This document shows, in pieces, positions 1 through 11,363 of a DNA stretch of 64,000 nucleotides. Under the pieces are notes generated by a model. That model was not told where the DNA came from. It saw nothing but the letters and a program-made list of their open reading frames with translations, and made no database searches. The stretch spans positions 4,270,268 to 4,334,267 of the forward strand of contig NC_045144.1 of the NCBI RefSeq assembly GCF_008831285.2, given 5' to 3'. A program made the translations under genes and the position numbers. Source of the DNA: Nymphaea colorata. Its lineage: Eukaryota; Streptophyta; Magnoliopsida; Nymphaeales; Nymphaeaceae. The stretch's first letter is position 1, and every line of letters starts with the position of its first letter.

Positions 1-44
1 GCATCTCTCTCGATCTCTCTGCTATGGCTGAAATATTTGTGCAC

Positions 45-201
45 CAGTGCGGAACACTCGTTTAAAAATATTCATATCTGGTGGAGCACTTGTATATATA
101 TGTAAAGATAAATGTTTAAAGATGTCCATTTAAAATAAAGAAATTTTAAGAAACTGACATGGGCAATTGCCCACACCATTCACCATGTGGCTCTGCCACT
201 G
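45..201. mobile_element. hAT-type MITE with 8-bp target duplication
   Basis: A 157-bp element with short inverted ends: CAGTGCGGAACA on the left, and CAGTGGCAGAGCCAC when the right end is read in reverse. It is flanked by TTGTGCAC (37-44) and CTGTGCAC (202-209), a 7/8 match as expected of an old hAT target-site duplication. No coding capacity, so non-autonomous. The class assignment is inferred from the 8-bp duplication and the CAGTG-GCRGAGCC ends common in plant hAT elements. Confidence 0.65.
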
Positions 202-209
202 CTGTGCAC

Positions 210-3200
210 ACAAATATTTCACACCCTCTATTAATGACTTCATGCTTTGTCATCGTTCTAATGTCCCCATATGAGAAACTTTGCGGGAGATGAATTTTCC
301 CTCCCCTTTCATCCACCATAGCTGCTATCATTGGCAAGAACCAAGGCAGATGTTGTCTCTTGTATTTTCTTGAGATTCAATTCAACGTGTTTATAAGAAA
401 TGAAGAATATTGTCTACCACTATAATTAAATGCCAATTACACATCACTCAGGGAGCTCATCTCTGACTCACAAAACAACAATCAACAATACCTTCTTCTT
501 TTGGGTTGTGATAGGTGTCAACAGATTTTACATTTTACTGTTAAATATTTACTACATAAATGCAATGTAAATTTTCTTCCAAATATCTGCCTGGATCTAA
601 AAATTAAGTAGGTTGCTTCACGCACCAACATTGTCATTTGCATCACTTGTAAATAAAACAACCCAAGAATCGCAAACACTTAGTACACTTCCCTAAACTG
701 CCATGTCAAAAAGCTTGATCTAAGATGCGGACGGGAGAGGCTTATAGATTTGAAAGTACGAGAATGTTGGGATCATGTTAGATCCAAGGTGGTTTAATCT
801 CATGCCCTGTTGAGTGTCACAAAAGAACAAAGCTCGAAGAGTTGTTCAGTACTGGGGATGCAAATTCGTTGATTGTATCCAATTACCAATCCGATTTTCA
901 GGACTGATTGCTTATCGGATTCAAATACAGTATGCAGTTCCATAACTCAAATTCCATGATTCTAAGTTTGGCATATCCCCGGCTGATATCGGAGAAACAC
1001 TAATTAAACTCAATCAATTACAAATCTTGTATCTTATGTATGTTAGTCGGATTCAAATTTCGGAAGCAAGGTTCTTAGGCACCACAAGAAGAGGCAGGAT
1101 TTTGTTTTTTAGAAGGTCGAACAATCCAACAAAAGACTAGATAACATTTTCGAAAACTTTTTCACAGGGGCCAACTTTTGTTTTTCAAGAGGGTTGCAGG
1201 GCCAAACCAACTTTTCTTAAGATTTTAATATGTAAAAGTTCATCTCCTAAAGCCTCCCCTTGCCTCCTCTTCGGGAGGGTGCATTATCTACCTGGTTTGT
1301 AATTGTAGCGTTGCCGTTGCGCTGTGGTATTTCTGTGGCCCCTAACAAGTACTTACCTGGAAACTCTGCTTTCATGGAGAAAAGTTAAGAAGTGAGCGTA
1401 GAGAAACTCAAGTTCAAAAGTTGAAAGACTTATCGACGGAGGGTTCACAAATGGACATGTAAAAGAAACAGAAAGGAAAGGATGCTTTCGTATGACAACC
1501 GTTTAAATGCAAAAATACGGCGGCACGCCATGAAAAGCTTAGTATCTTTCAACTGAACTGCTGAAGCAGGCATTCTTTTCTAACCTTACGGCCAGAGTCC
1601 GCGTTGAAGGAAGAAAGAGCTACAGAACCAAGTTCATGCAATAATTAACGGACATGACCCTAGTAGTGTTTGATTATTAGCACGTACGCCAAATAAAATA
1701 GATTGTGATGACAAATAAAATAGAAATGCATTAATGTCGTTCCTGCACCTTATCCTCCAGTTATTGGATTTTTTGGTCCTACGTCACCTGCCACGACCTA
1801 ACACTATTGGTAAAACAGAGTGCCCATGACGCTGCAGTTACAAATGTCTGCATATTTTTGAGAAGCATGTCTATTCTATATAGTAAATACTCTGCAAAGC
1901 GGATAGGGCTCTTGTACAAATGCAATATTATGAGAAAACATTAATCCATCGCGTGATGAGTGAAGAGCATCTTCTGCGTCTGTTCTCAGGGTTTTCAAAT
2001 GAATGTTGACAGCACAATCTTGGTAGTTGGTGTTATTAGTGGCAAAAATGAATATGGAGAAGAAGATCTGCCTTCTCGTCTGCGGAAACGCTTCTATAAA
2101 CGTCCACCAAGCACAACACACGCATATATCAAGAGAGACAGGGAGGGAGAGAGAGAAAGAGAGAGAGAGAGAATTGACACATCTAGCTTATCTAGAATTG
2201 ACAGAGACCAATCTAGAAATTTTTTGGCCAGCAGATCATTACTATTGCTGTCAAAAATTTAAGGGAAAACATAGAAATTCTTTAAAATTTCACTGGGATT
2301 GCGCCCCCTCAGGACCATCTGGTTTCATCCGAATGTTAAAGATGAGGCCATGCTGATGCGGTAAAAACTTGCATTCCTTGAAGCTTACCATCTGGCAATA
2401 TATATAAGGGGAAAAGCTTAAAATATTGTTCCGACAAAAGAACATCAGAGTTTCAGTCAATGCATTCAATCGCCAACTCATGTTTCGTCTAGTTTCTGCT
2501 TGAAAGCTGGGTACATTTAATGAATAGGACCCCCCTGCATTTTTATGCAGTAAATAATGCAACAGAAGTCTATGATGGTTTACTGAGAAAGTTGCAGCAG
2601 CAGAAGCACAAGAGGAATGTACAACGATGAAAGAGAAGAAAAGAGAAAAAGATTGACGGTTCGCTTTTAAGGGGATTTTGGTTTTCACTCGTGTGTTTTC
2701 CTTATTTCCTCTGAAATTCCTGAATTCCTCCATTACTGTTACACCTTTGTTTTTTATTAATATTAAGATGATCCGATAACAGTTGCAAGTTTTGATTTTG
2801 AAATCGTTTTTAGTAAAATCAATTTTTGATGTTTTATTTATCTCATATCGCAGTAACACAGAGAGTTTTTCTCACCAACAGCAATCAAATAGCTTTCAAT
2901 GTAAGCTCATTGACATAACCCCAACAACTCATTCATTGATTTTTAGATATATGTTACTACAAATACAAGGTACAAATTTTCTTCTTACCTAAAATGAAAT
3001 AAATTAACATACAAGTTGAGAGTGAGTCTTTCCTTATCTCATACCTTGACCACGATCACCGGAATCCTGTGTACCTCATCCGACACCCATCAGGATCACT
3101 GGAAAAGTACTACTGACATCACGGGCTTGTGTTCTTAAAAGCGGGTAGCCGTTTTTGGTCCTTTAATCCCCTACAATGAGCATCTAAGTGAAGCCATAAG

Positions 3201-3218
3201 TGCAAATATATATGTATA
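210..3218. other. Intergenic stretch, no supported gene
   Basis: About 3 kb of AT-rich sequence with no family-recognisable reading frame. The longest open frame (2290-2859, minus) has low-complexity composition and no domain. A GA microsatellite lies at about 2137-2172. The part close to 3218 is presumably the 3' untranslated region of the DREB gene, but no clear polyadenylation site was fixed. Confidence 0.5.
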
Positions 3219-3797
3219 TTACATAATCCAGTCATATAGCGGGAATTCTTCGATGCCAAAACCGTTGTTGATCTCAAAGTCATCAATCAGATGGACGGGA
3301 CTGAGTAAAGGGGCGCCCTCAATTTCTCGAAACAGGGCAACCAGCTCGGCATCCGACTGCCATGAAGATGTTTCCGGTGAACCAGCACTAGTATCGTTGC
3401 TAGAGCTAGGATGGTGCTGTGGGGAGCCTCGATCGCCGTCGACGGTGTTGCCGCTGCTCCTGGAAGACTGGCACTCAATGTGGAAGTTGGCGGCCGCCTT
3501 TGCTGCGGCCAGCTGGATGTCCCGCCGGGAAGATGACAAAGGGCGAGGAAGTGAACAGGCCATCTCCGGGAAATTTAGGATGGCGGAGCTGCCCTTGAGG
3601 TGGTAGGCAGCCGTATCGTAGGCACGGGCGGCCATTTCCGCCGTGGTGAAGGAGCCCAGCCAGATCCTGGTCTTCTTCCTTGGCTCCCGAATCTCGGACA
3701 CGTAAGTGCCCCAACTCCGGCGCCTGACGCCTCGGAAAGTCGGACCCCGGCAAGGAGATGCCCCATGAGAAAGTTCGCGGTCGCCCTGAGCACCCAT
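3219..3797 (-). CDS. AP2/ERF transcription factor, DREB subfamily (TINY/A-4-like)
   Basis: Single-exon gene of 192 residues. It is a nuclear DNA-binding factor of the DREB branch, a family that binds DRE/CRT-type elements in stress and growth genes. One AP2 domain spans residues about 21-77: [10 protein letters not shown], the [11 protein letters not shown] strand with the DREB-type Val14/Glu19 pair, WLGSF, AARAYD and a closing LNFP. It is followed by [20 protein letters not shown] (about 84-103), the post-domain block of group III/A-4 proteins, then a Ser-rich stretch and an acidic C-terminus ending LYDWIM, a likely activation region. The start is the first in-frame ATG (3797); the frame is open further upstream but with no ATG seen there. 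Intronless structure and length fit the family. The A-4 subgroup is from motif memory; A-5 is less likely because no C-terminal DLNxxP repressor motif is present. Confidence 0.92.
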   Translation of the reverse strand: MGAQGDRELSHGASPCRGPTFRGVRRRSWGTYVSEIREPRKKTRIWLGSFTTAEMAARAYDTAAYHLKGSSAILNFPEMACSLPRPLSSSRRDIQLAAAKAAANFHIECQSSRSSGNTVDGDRGSPQHHPSSSNDTSAGSPETSSWQSDAELVALFREIEGAPLLSPVHLIDDFEINNGFGIEEFPLYDWIM

Positions 3798-3845
3798 TCT
3801 GTTCACTGCCGCTTTTGCATGACTCGTCACCCCTGCGGCTTCATC

Positions 3846-3860
3846 CTGTTTTATAGTGTC
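3846..3860 (-). promoter_or_regulatory. TATA box of the DREB gene
   Basis: On the minus strand the sequence reads ACACTATAAAACAGG, a good plant TATA box 50-60 nt upstream of the ATG at 3797. A start site about 30 nt downstream would give a leader of only 20-30 nt. Two five-codon upstream reading frames begin near 3845 and 3820, but may lie before the transcription start. Confidence 0.55.
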
Positions 3861-3864
3861 TCAG

Positions 3865-4108
3865 CAAGAGGAGAGAGGGAGAGGAGTTCTATGGATGATT
3901 TACCATTATGGCATCCTCAAAAGAGAGAGAGAGAGAGTTCTATGGATGATTCACCAGAATCACATATTGTAAGATAGCGGAGAGAGAGGGAGAGAGAGAG
4001 AGAGAGCTATGGATGATTTACCATGACGGCATCTTGTAGGATGGTGGAGAAAAGGGTGAGGGAGAGAGTTCTGTGGATGATTTACCAGGATAGAGGAAAG
4101 AGAGAGAG
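3865..4108 (-). repeat. Four-copy minisatellite in the DREB promoter
   Basis: The motif ctatggatgatttacca recurs at about 3888, 3939, 4006 and 4070 (spacings 51-67 bp). Copies are separated by GA-rich tracts and partial copies of a second motif (atggcatcctcaaaa, acggcatcttgtagg). The array ends directly upstream of the TATA box, so it occupies the proximal promoter of the DREB gene. Confidence 0.75.
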
Positions 4109-4109
4109 C

Positions 4110-5880
4110 AGCTGGCATGGAGGGGCCAAAGGACAGGATAGCACGGAATTGTACGCGTTTGATGCAGCTGGCTGGTGGGACCGAGGGCCTTAGAACAGCA
4201 CGGAATGGTACCATTTCCATATTCAAATCAATAGTGAGATCAGATGGGATAATGTGTGACGGCAGAGTGCGGAGGTAACATCTCCTCCTCCGCCTCCTAC
4301 CAGAACAATCCCACACAATTCTTTAATGGCAGAACTAAAAATCCTAGTCAAGAAAGGCAAAGTTTGACTACCTGCCGAATACCACCCATGAAACAGAGTC
4401 ATGTGGTGAGTTTCACCGCTACTTTATGAGTAGTAGATTCTTATGAAACAATTAACTGTGTTCCAACTTTAGAGTAGGTGGCCGAGTTTAAAATCCACCC
4501 CCTTCGAAGTTTTCACTCTTTCCATTTCAGCCGAATTCTTCAGTGGCCCATTTTTTTGAAAGGACTGTGTCCCTTCCCTGGTTTGATTTATATCAGCAAC
4601 CTCGGTAGACATGAAAATTGTTAGAAAAGAAAGAAAGAACGAACACATCGGACATTGTATGTAGTTATGTTTTTGGTTGGAGCGAATTGAAGTAGTACTT
4701 AAAAAGCCAATCCGAGGACGCTTCCTTTCATTATTCGAATATGACGTCCATTACGTTCCAGCAGGCAGGTACATGGTGTCCGTAGTATCACCACTGTCTC
4801 CATACTTCTAAAATTCCATTTCTCTTATAGGCGCCGAACTGGAACAACTAAACAAAATGATCTACACGCCAAAAAAAAATTGTTTTGTTTCCAACTTTGG
4901 CAGAATGTAATTTGGTCTGTAAATTGGAGTGAAATCTTCAATATCCTTCTTCTGCCCATAAGAGAGTACGCAATACTATTAAGATTCATGACATGTCTTT
5001 TTAGGTACATGCCATCACCCTGCGACTTGATGGGCCTGATCAAATGTTCAGGTCTCAGACACGAGCAGTCGTCTTCAAGCCTTTCCTGCACGCCATGTGT
5101 CTAAGTGAGAGAGACACCCGAAGCATCTGGCCGCTAGTTAACCAGCCATTCGATCGAGCCCTTCATTGCAGCTGTTTACTGTATTTTCTTCTCGGATTCT
5201 TTACTTTTACATGTTTGACAGTACTCCTTTTCCATTTTCTGAGTGCCAAAAGATTGTTTCACCGGTACCAACATCGATTGGATCATGAACTTACAATATT
5301 TTGATGCATACTTCTCTAATCTCTCTCTCCTTTGAAACACAAGACATTCGGATGGTTTCGAAAGCAGTCAAACTCCAGACTGACAAAATTTTGTGATCAT
5401 TTTTTAGAGAAAGAAAGGATAGAAAAGCTCCTGAAGACAAAATTTATGGGGCTTGTCTCTTTCCAGATACGGACGCTGAGCTTCACGCGTAAACAACAGC
5501 TGGAATTCATTTTTATTTCCTTTTGCTGGCGAATTCACCGTGGTTTCCACGAAGCTTCATGGTTCAGATGCCCCACACCTACCGCTCTCTCTCTCGCGGT
5601 AGCTAGAATGTGTTCTGCTGCTTCTATACTTCGTTCCAGAAGCTCAATCATTCTTAATCCATGCATGGTGACAAGTACGTGTGCACGTGGGTTGGTCTCT
5701 GACTCCAAATCTAACCTGAACCTGCCATTATTGGACGATGACAAATTTCATCGCACCAAATGTAGATACCAAGTAAAGAATTGCTTCTTCAAAAATTCCA
5801 AGCCAGGTTTCCTCCCCATCTTAATATTGCCAAGATATACAGTATACTAGTCCTACAGTGTTCAGATTTTTGAAAGCAGA

Positions 5881-5943
<63 letters not shown>

Positions 5944-7980
5944 AGCAAACTAAATCTTCAACTGGTTTTTCTTAGCTAGCTAGATCACCTGAGAGGTGTT
6001 TTGGGGAGCTAAGATCCAGAGTCGAATGGTATTTGCTAGTGGGTACATTGAGTCCTAACTAAATCACCTAACGGAAAAGATAATAATAATAATTTCTATC
6101 TTCATTGAACGTTCGCTATTTGTTTAATATTAAATCAATTGGGAGATAGACTCGGTTTGCTAAATGTATGAATCTGGTTTTCACATCTTCTAACTCATTG
6201 TTCAAGATCATGCATCCATTTCTCTTTCTATCTGGCATATTGTTGAACGTTTTGCTATATGTCGAACTTTTTATAAGGAAATATGTATATAAAAGAAGTC
6301 ATAGCTTTGTGTATATGCATATAATTGCAACCGGGTCATGCAATTCAATTCGGCAGCTAGAGGTGTCAAATCCACATCTTATTCCAAAAGCATTCTGAAA
6401 TATTGAAAAGCTAAAGACTCATGACCATTAGATTGTGTCTGCACATATAAAGTGAAAATACAAATATTTCTTTTAGCCAGAATTGTTGGGTGATTATATA
6501 TGTTCGTGAACTATGTCATTGAAAAAGAGTAACAGTAAGCTATGGAGAATTCTGGGTAGAGGCCACGGTAGAAGATATACAAAAGGTGGCAGCAGGGGAA
6601 TCTGGCTTAGGCTTGGGACCAGCGGGTTGTAAGAGGAGGGCCCAGTCAAATCCTGACACAAGATATAGCTTCCCTGTGCACCTTTATGAGTGCACTGTTG
6701 TGTATCTGACTCTGTTTAGGAAGCCTGCAGTCTCCACTACTGCATCTGCATGCCCTCGTCTCTTCCCGCCTACAACTAGCCACCCGCATTATTCCACCTA
6801 TCCAAATTAGCTTAGAGATGCAAATTGCTGAATTATAAAATCTCTCTAGCTAGATTTCGTAATAGAAATTCATAGTAAACTATTAATCGAGTCTAATATT
6901 CGACGAATATCTAACGAAGATGCTATCCGATTACATATAAATGGCGGATCTTAAACTGGTCGGGTCAATTTAAATTTGGTTTTAAACGTAAGAAAGAGTC
7001 TGAATCTGAATCTGATTACACAAAATTCGGTTCAGTTGGATTCACTAAAGACTGGATCCAGCTCACATTCAAGCTGCGTACATCTCTATTCCGGTCAATG
7101 AGTTTCTTCTTGATCTCCCTCATTATAAACTAAATTATCAAGAAAAAGGTTAGTATCTGTGGGAATCGTTTGACAATGGAAACAGTTTGTTACCGTTTCA
7201 TTAATCTCTTCTAAACATTGGGCAGATATGTTCATGCAATAGCGGAGTTTCATAAGAAATCCTCAATTTTAAGAGCAGATTCATAAAACAATGACAAATT
7301 ATTCCCATTACAAACGGCCCCATATGCATATAGAACTATACCACAAGTACCAAAGTTCTTGTAAATCTGAACTACCTTCATTTCAAAGTAGCAAGTGTGC
7401 ACCCTTTTTTGTGTTATCTTGCCGTTTGTATAGATGCAAATTTGTTTACGCATGCTTTTTCCATGCAATTGGGGATTAGACGTAACTACTTATCGCAATC
7501 AGACGAGTCGAGTGTTGGTTCGAATTAAATCTAATCAAACAGATCGTCACAATCTGTATGTTTTAATCTTTCTTGGCTTGAGAAATTTTACTGTGTATTA
7601 ACAACGAAGGAGCCAGAAATGTAAGCTAGTATTATTACTTAGAAATGAAAATTCGGTTTCTTGACGATGCATATATTGCTGGAATAAATAAGAAAAAAAA
7701 CAGATGTGCTTCATTAGTTCTGTGATCGAATAAACCATCTCCGTCTCAAGAAAGCTATTTTCATATTATAAAATGGGATTTCCGATAAAAATGGCTTTAC
7801 ATATTAAAACATTAAGATTGTATTTAATGCTGTGAAACTCCTTTTTAAAAAAATGGCATATGTACTTATTATGACTCTTTATATATATATATATATATAT
7901 ATCATTAATGCCAAAACTATCATCCCTTGTGGAATCATAGAACCAAGTTATGCTGCCTTAAGTGCGCAAATTTATAGAAG
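4110..7980. other. Intergenic stretch
   Basis: No gene is supported. Open frames around 4825-5850 lack domains. A compound TA/GA microsatellite lies at about 5887-5942. Around 6900-7080 the DNA is a degenerate run of gaatctgaatctg-like words typical of decayed plant MITEs. A short TA tract sits at 7880-7902. Confidence 0.5.
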
Positions 7981-7990
7981 AAGAAGAGTC

Positions 7991-8127
7991 CAGGGTGGCA
8001 CTGGCCCACCGGAGGATGGGCACTGACCGTCCTTGCCTTTACTCATCGTTAAAATCCGGTAGGTCAGATCGGGTCAGAATTGGCTCGAGCCCACCCTGAA
8101 CCAGCGATACGTGGCTCTGCCACCCTG
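7991..8127. mobile_element. Short hAT-like MITE (CAGGGTGGCA ends)
   Basis: Left end CAGGGTGGCACTGGCCCACC; right end read in reverse CAGGGTGGCAGAGCCACG. These are inverted repeats of at least 10 perfect bases enclosing 137 bp. The flanking 8-mers (gaagagtc, tacatata) do not match, so either the boundary is wrong or the duplication has decayed. No coding capacity. Confidence 0.45.
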
Positions 8128-8279
8128 TACATATATAATTGGGTACCATTAAATATCTCCACGTAGACCTTATGTTTTTCCAGTACAGAGACCGCATCCG
8201 TTTAGCTAATCTTGGAAATCATAAGAGACCCCAGAGTTATACTTTTATAAATGGTGAGATGTTAAGGATACTTTTATCC

Positions 8280-8512
8280 CAAGGGGTTGGCGTAATGGAT
8301 TAAGCGGAACCTGGTAAGCTGGCAAATATCCATTTAGAATCTGTCCCTGACTTAAAAATTGAAGCTGGTGCGACAACTAAAGGCACCAAAAATAGGCTTT
8401 GTACCTTTAAGAGGATGAAGCGTAGCATGGAGGCTTCAGCCTTCTACCAAGCTGTGGAAAACCATGCTCACCTAGGGGTATTGATGAGATTTTTTTTTTT
8501 TTTTGTATAAGA
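8280..8512 (+). mobile_element. Possible tRNA-derived SINE
   Basis: TGGCGTAATGG at about 8287 fits the pol III A-box consensus TRGCNNARYGG. A weak B-box-like word follows at about 8330, and the unit ends in a run of about 15 T near 8490-8507. No target duplication was identified and no tRNA cloverleaf can be folded by eye, so this is tentative. Confidence 0.35.
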
Positions 8513-8666
8513 GAGAAACAGATTTTAGGATGGGAAACTTGTTCACAGCGGTTTAACGGTTGCGCTTATTATTGTGTGCTTATTATTGCCTCCGCAGTAA
8601 TCTAAAGTAAGTCTGCAGTAAACAGTGTTCGACTCTACATGTTCGACCCCCCCAGCTACATGGCAT

Positions 8667-8871
8667 CAGGGCCGGAAACATAGTATAGTAAGGCCCGCAA
8701 GGGCCTGACCCCACCTCAAAAAAAAAAAAAAAGTAAAAATTTACATGTAAATTTTAAAAAAAGTATACTTGTCTTATATAAAAATTTTGAAAAATGATAT
8801 TTCGATTCTAAAGCAAAATTTAGAAACTTTAATTTGACCCCTCTCATGAAGAATTTTTGGCTCCGCCCCTG
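8667..8871. mobile_element. hAT MITE with perfect 8-bp target duplication
   Basis: A 205-bp element bounded by identical CATGGCAT at 8659-8666 and 8872-8879. Ends are CAGGGCCGGAAACA and, in reverse, CAGGGGCGGAGCCAAAAATT, the classic end of plant non-autonomous hAT elements. The interior is AT-rich with an A-run at about 8717-8731. The perfect duplication suggests a fairly young insertion. Confidence 0.88.
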
Positions 8872-8879
8872 CATGGCAT

Positions 8880-10375
8880 GCATGCACCCCTAGACAGGGT
8901 GTGCATGAGACAAGGACACATGTTGGACCCGAACATGCAACCAAGACTCGTTTTAGAAGCCCAAGAACCTTCATACCCAGAGAAGAATGGCTAAGGTTCA
9001 TGTAGCCCCCCAGCAGGTCACAGTGAGGTTAATTTCAATTCAAGTCCGGCCGACTGTTAGTTCTGCTAACCCCTTGCTTTGAAAATGCCATTTGTGATCA
9101 AAACTACACATCCAAACCGATAAAAAATCCTATATGCCCTTTAATTGAATCTTACCTATATAGGTAGTCTGGTAAAACACCGTTCCAAAGCCAGAAATTT
9201 TGGTTCAAGAGGCATTATTTTAAAAAAAAATTCTCATAGTTTATGGGCCCCTTCAGTGGATCAGTTTTCTATGTATTTGCCTCAAAGACTAGAGCAGTTT
9301 CATGGAATGTTGTAACGCAATGCTTCGTGAATTTACTTCAATCCTTAGATGCATAGAATAGTGTGAATTTACCTCAATCCTTAGAATAGTGTAAATTACC
9401 ACCAAACGACCCCTAAGGATAAATTGACTTAAGGTTAAGAAAGGCATTAGTACTATGAGATACTACATTGTACTACGAACTAGCCTTAATTTGGAGAATA
9501 GCATGCAAAAAAGAAAAATTCGTTCGTTATAACTAACTAGTTTTGAATTTCATCCGTGGTTTTATTATTATTAATTAGCAAACCCTCTTGTTGATGGTTT
9601 TATTATAATTAATTAGCGAACTCTTTTTGGGAGAGAATAATCAATTTCATCCAAAATTCCATTATTGGTTTACCCTTCGATCGAGTTGGAAAACTAAGAA
9701 AAGACTAATCCTTTTTCGTTGGGAGATTAAAGGAGCGCATTGAAGTAAATAGGAACTGTAATCAACCTTGTAAAGTTTGCAGACAGGAAGCCATGGTGGC
9801 CTAAATAATTACCTAGAACTATTCCTAGCATACCAATACCATGCAGAATATCATATATATTATCAGACATCTTCTGTCAAAAAAAAAAAGATACAATCAT
9901 GAATCTTGGTGTAACTTCTTATCTGATAATCTCATATAGAAAGATAACAACAATCTATGCAAATTTTAATGTAACGACTGCTCATATGTTTTTATATTGA
10001 ACTTTGAGGAATAACCAACGGACCCCGCAGTCCAGATTCTTTAAACCATGCGGACCAGAGAGTTAACGAGGTTAACCAATTGTCTAATCATGAGACCCAT
10101 ATTCACATATATATCTGAATGTATTATAACGTTGCAAATCCATTCCTGTCAAAGTAAAACGGATATTGGTCAATCGTATTTGAATTTGGATGTACATTAT
10201 CTGAAAAGCAAAATCATAGGGATTGCCTCCATTACACTATTTTTTTGTTGGGAAGGTTTATTTACAGTTGTCTTTCTCATAGTTGCTTTATTTTGTTGTT
10301 TCCTTACCCATCAAAATCTTGTTGCTTTGTTTATCACGCAGGATTCCTGCGTGATTATCTTACCTAAAATGGTAT
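8880..10375. other. Intergenic stretch
   Basis: No gene is supported. The segment near 9240-9420 contains words typical of decayed MITE ends (reverse reading: aggggtcgtttggt), but I could not pair the ends. Short TA-rich runs only. Confidence 0.45.
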
Positions 10376-10485
10376 GGCCTCTACTCTATATATTGAGAGT
10401 CCATCTTCTATCAAGAACATCAGAGAATTTGGCCTGCACTCTATATATTGAGAGTCTATCTTCTCTCAAGAACATCAGAGAATGA
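10376..10485 (+). repeat. Tandem duplication containing two TATA boxes
   Basis: Two adjacent 55-bp units (10376-10430 and 10431-10485) about 90% alike. Each contains ctctatatattgagag, a strong TATA-box context, followed by a pyrimidine-rich stretch and aagaacatcagagaat. They sit 40-150 nt upstream of the putative start at 10527, so they may be a duplicated core promoter and leader. Confidence 0.7.
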
Positions 10486-10526
10486 ATAGAGAGAGAGCTC
10501 CCTTTCCTGTAGATGGAGGCATCAAA

Positions 10527-11363
10527 ATGCCGAACCAGGTACATGCTTAAGTTTTTTTTCTTTTTGCTGGTAGAATGTGCATGCATTTGCTTAGTTATAT
10601 CTGCACTAGCATAAGAGATATGTAGTTCTAATAGTTTATTCTCACGCCTATGTGGCTGCAGTTTGCACACGGGAAGCAGGAGCTGCGGCCGGTGGCTCAG
10701 AGGAACAAGCCCAAGGTATGGCTTAAGAAAACACTGCTGTTACTAGGCCTGCTGAATCAAACCGATCTAGCAAAAAAACCAGCGATCTCAACCTTCTTTT
10801 CAAAATGTTTTTCTGTTACTAAAATTTCTAAAGATCATAATAAACCAACGAATTCAAGTATATGGAATGTACATATTACTTTGCCGAGTGTACACGTTCT
10901 TATTGAGATACGTTCAAACCGTTCTTTGGGCCCATAAGCTAACCTTCTTGAATATCAGTTCAGTGATAGGTCACTAAATATAGTGAAACTATAAATGGAT
11001 GAAACACCGTGAAGTTTAAACATACATTACAAGAGTAGAGTTGTACATTTCTACCTATGATAAAGCATGATAATCATTCACACTTGAGACAAATTATGAA
11101 ATCAATGACGTTCCTTGCAGGTCAGCAAGCCTAGGGTGAGTGCTCAAGGATTAAGCACACCTCAGGGAGTGGTGCCAAGCGAAGAGGAAAAGAAGATAAT
11201 GCCTCAAACGGAGGAATTCGAAGACATGGTGGACGCGGTTATCAATCCCAATGCTGGTGTGGCCTGCAACAAGCGAAGGTTACCCGTCTTTGTTGCTCTA
11301 ACGGATCCTAATCAAAGGGAGTTTTGGCTTAAAGTAGGGTCCGAGCCTTCTGGGGAGCATTAG
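10527..11363 (+). CDS. Putative small protein, three exons, unrecognised
   Basis: I do not recognise this protein. The model has exons 10527-10538, 10662-10715 and 11121-11363, with GT-AG borders and both introns in phase 0, giving 102 residues. It begins MPNQFAHGKQELRPV and ends FWLKVGSEPSGEH. The N-terminal third is basic (QRNKPK, SKPR); the centre is acidic (PSEEEKK, QTEEFEDMVDAV), and the C-terminal half is mixed with a single Cys. No signal peptide or membrane segment. A competing ATG at 10513 is out of frame and would stop soon after the second junction. Support is the consistent frame across two introns and a TATA box at a sensible distance upstream. Without transcripts or homologues it may be a chance model. 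Confidence 0.42.

Noticed and set aside
2290-2859. 189-codon minus-strand open frame
   Set aside because: Low-complexity Phe/Ser/Asn-rich translation, no domain, no splice context, and overlapped by plus-strand frames; expected by chance in AT-rich DNA.
5332-5850. 172-codon plus frame and an opposing 69-codon minus frame
   Set aside because: Neither has a recognisable motif or promoter; mutual overlap argues against both.
10048-10485. 145-codon plus frame upstream of the small gene
   Set aside because: Crosses the duplicated TATA units and has no family similarity; more likely promoter DNA.
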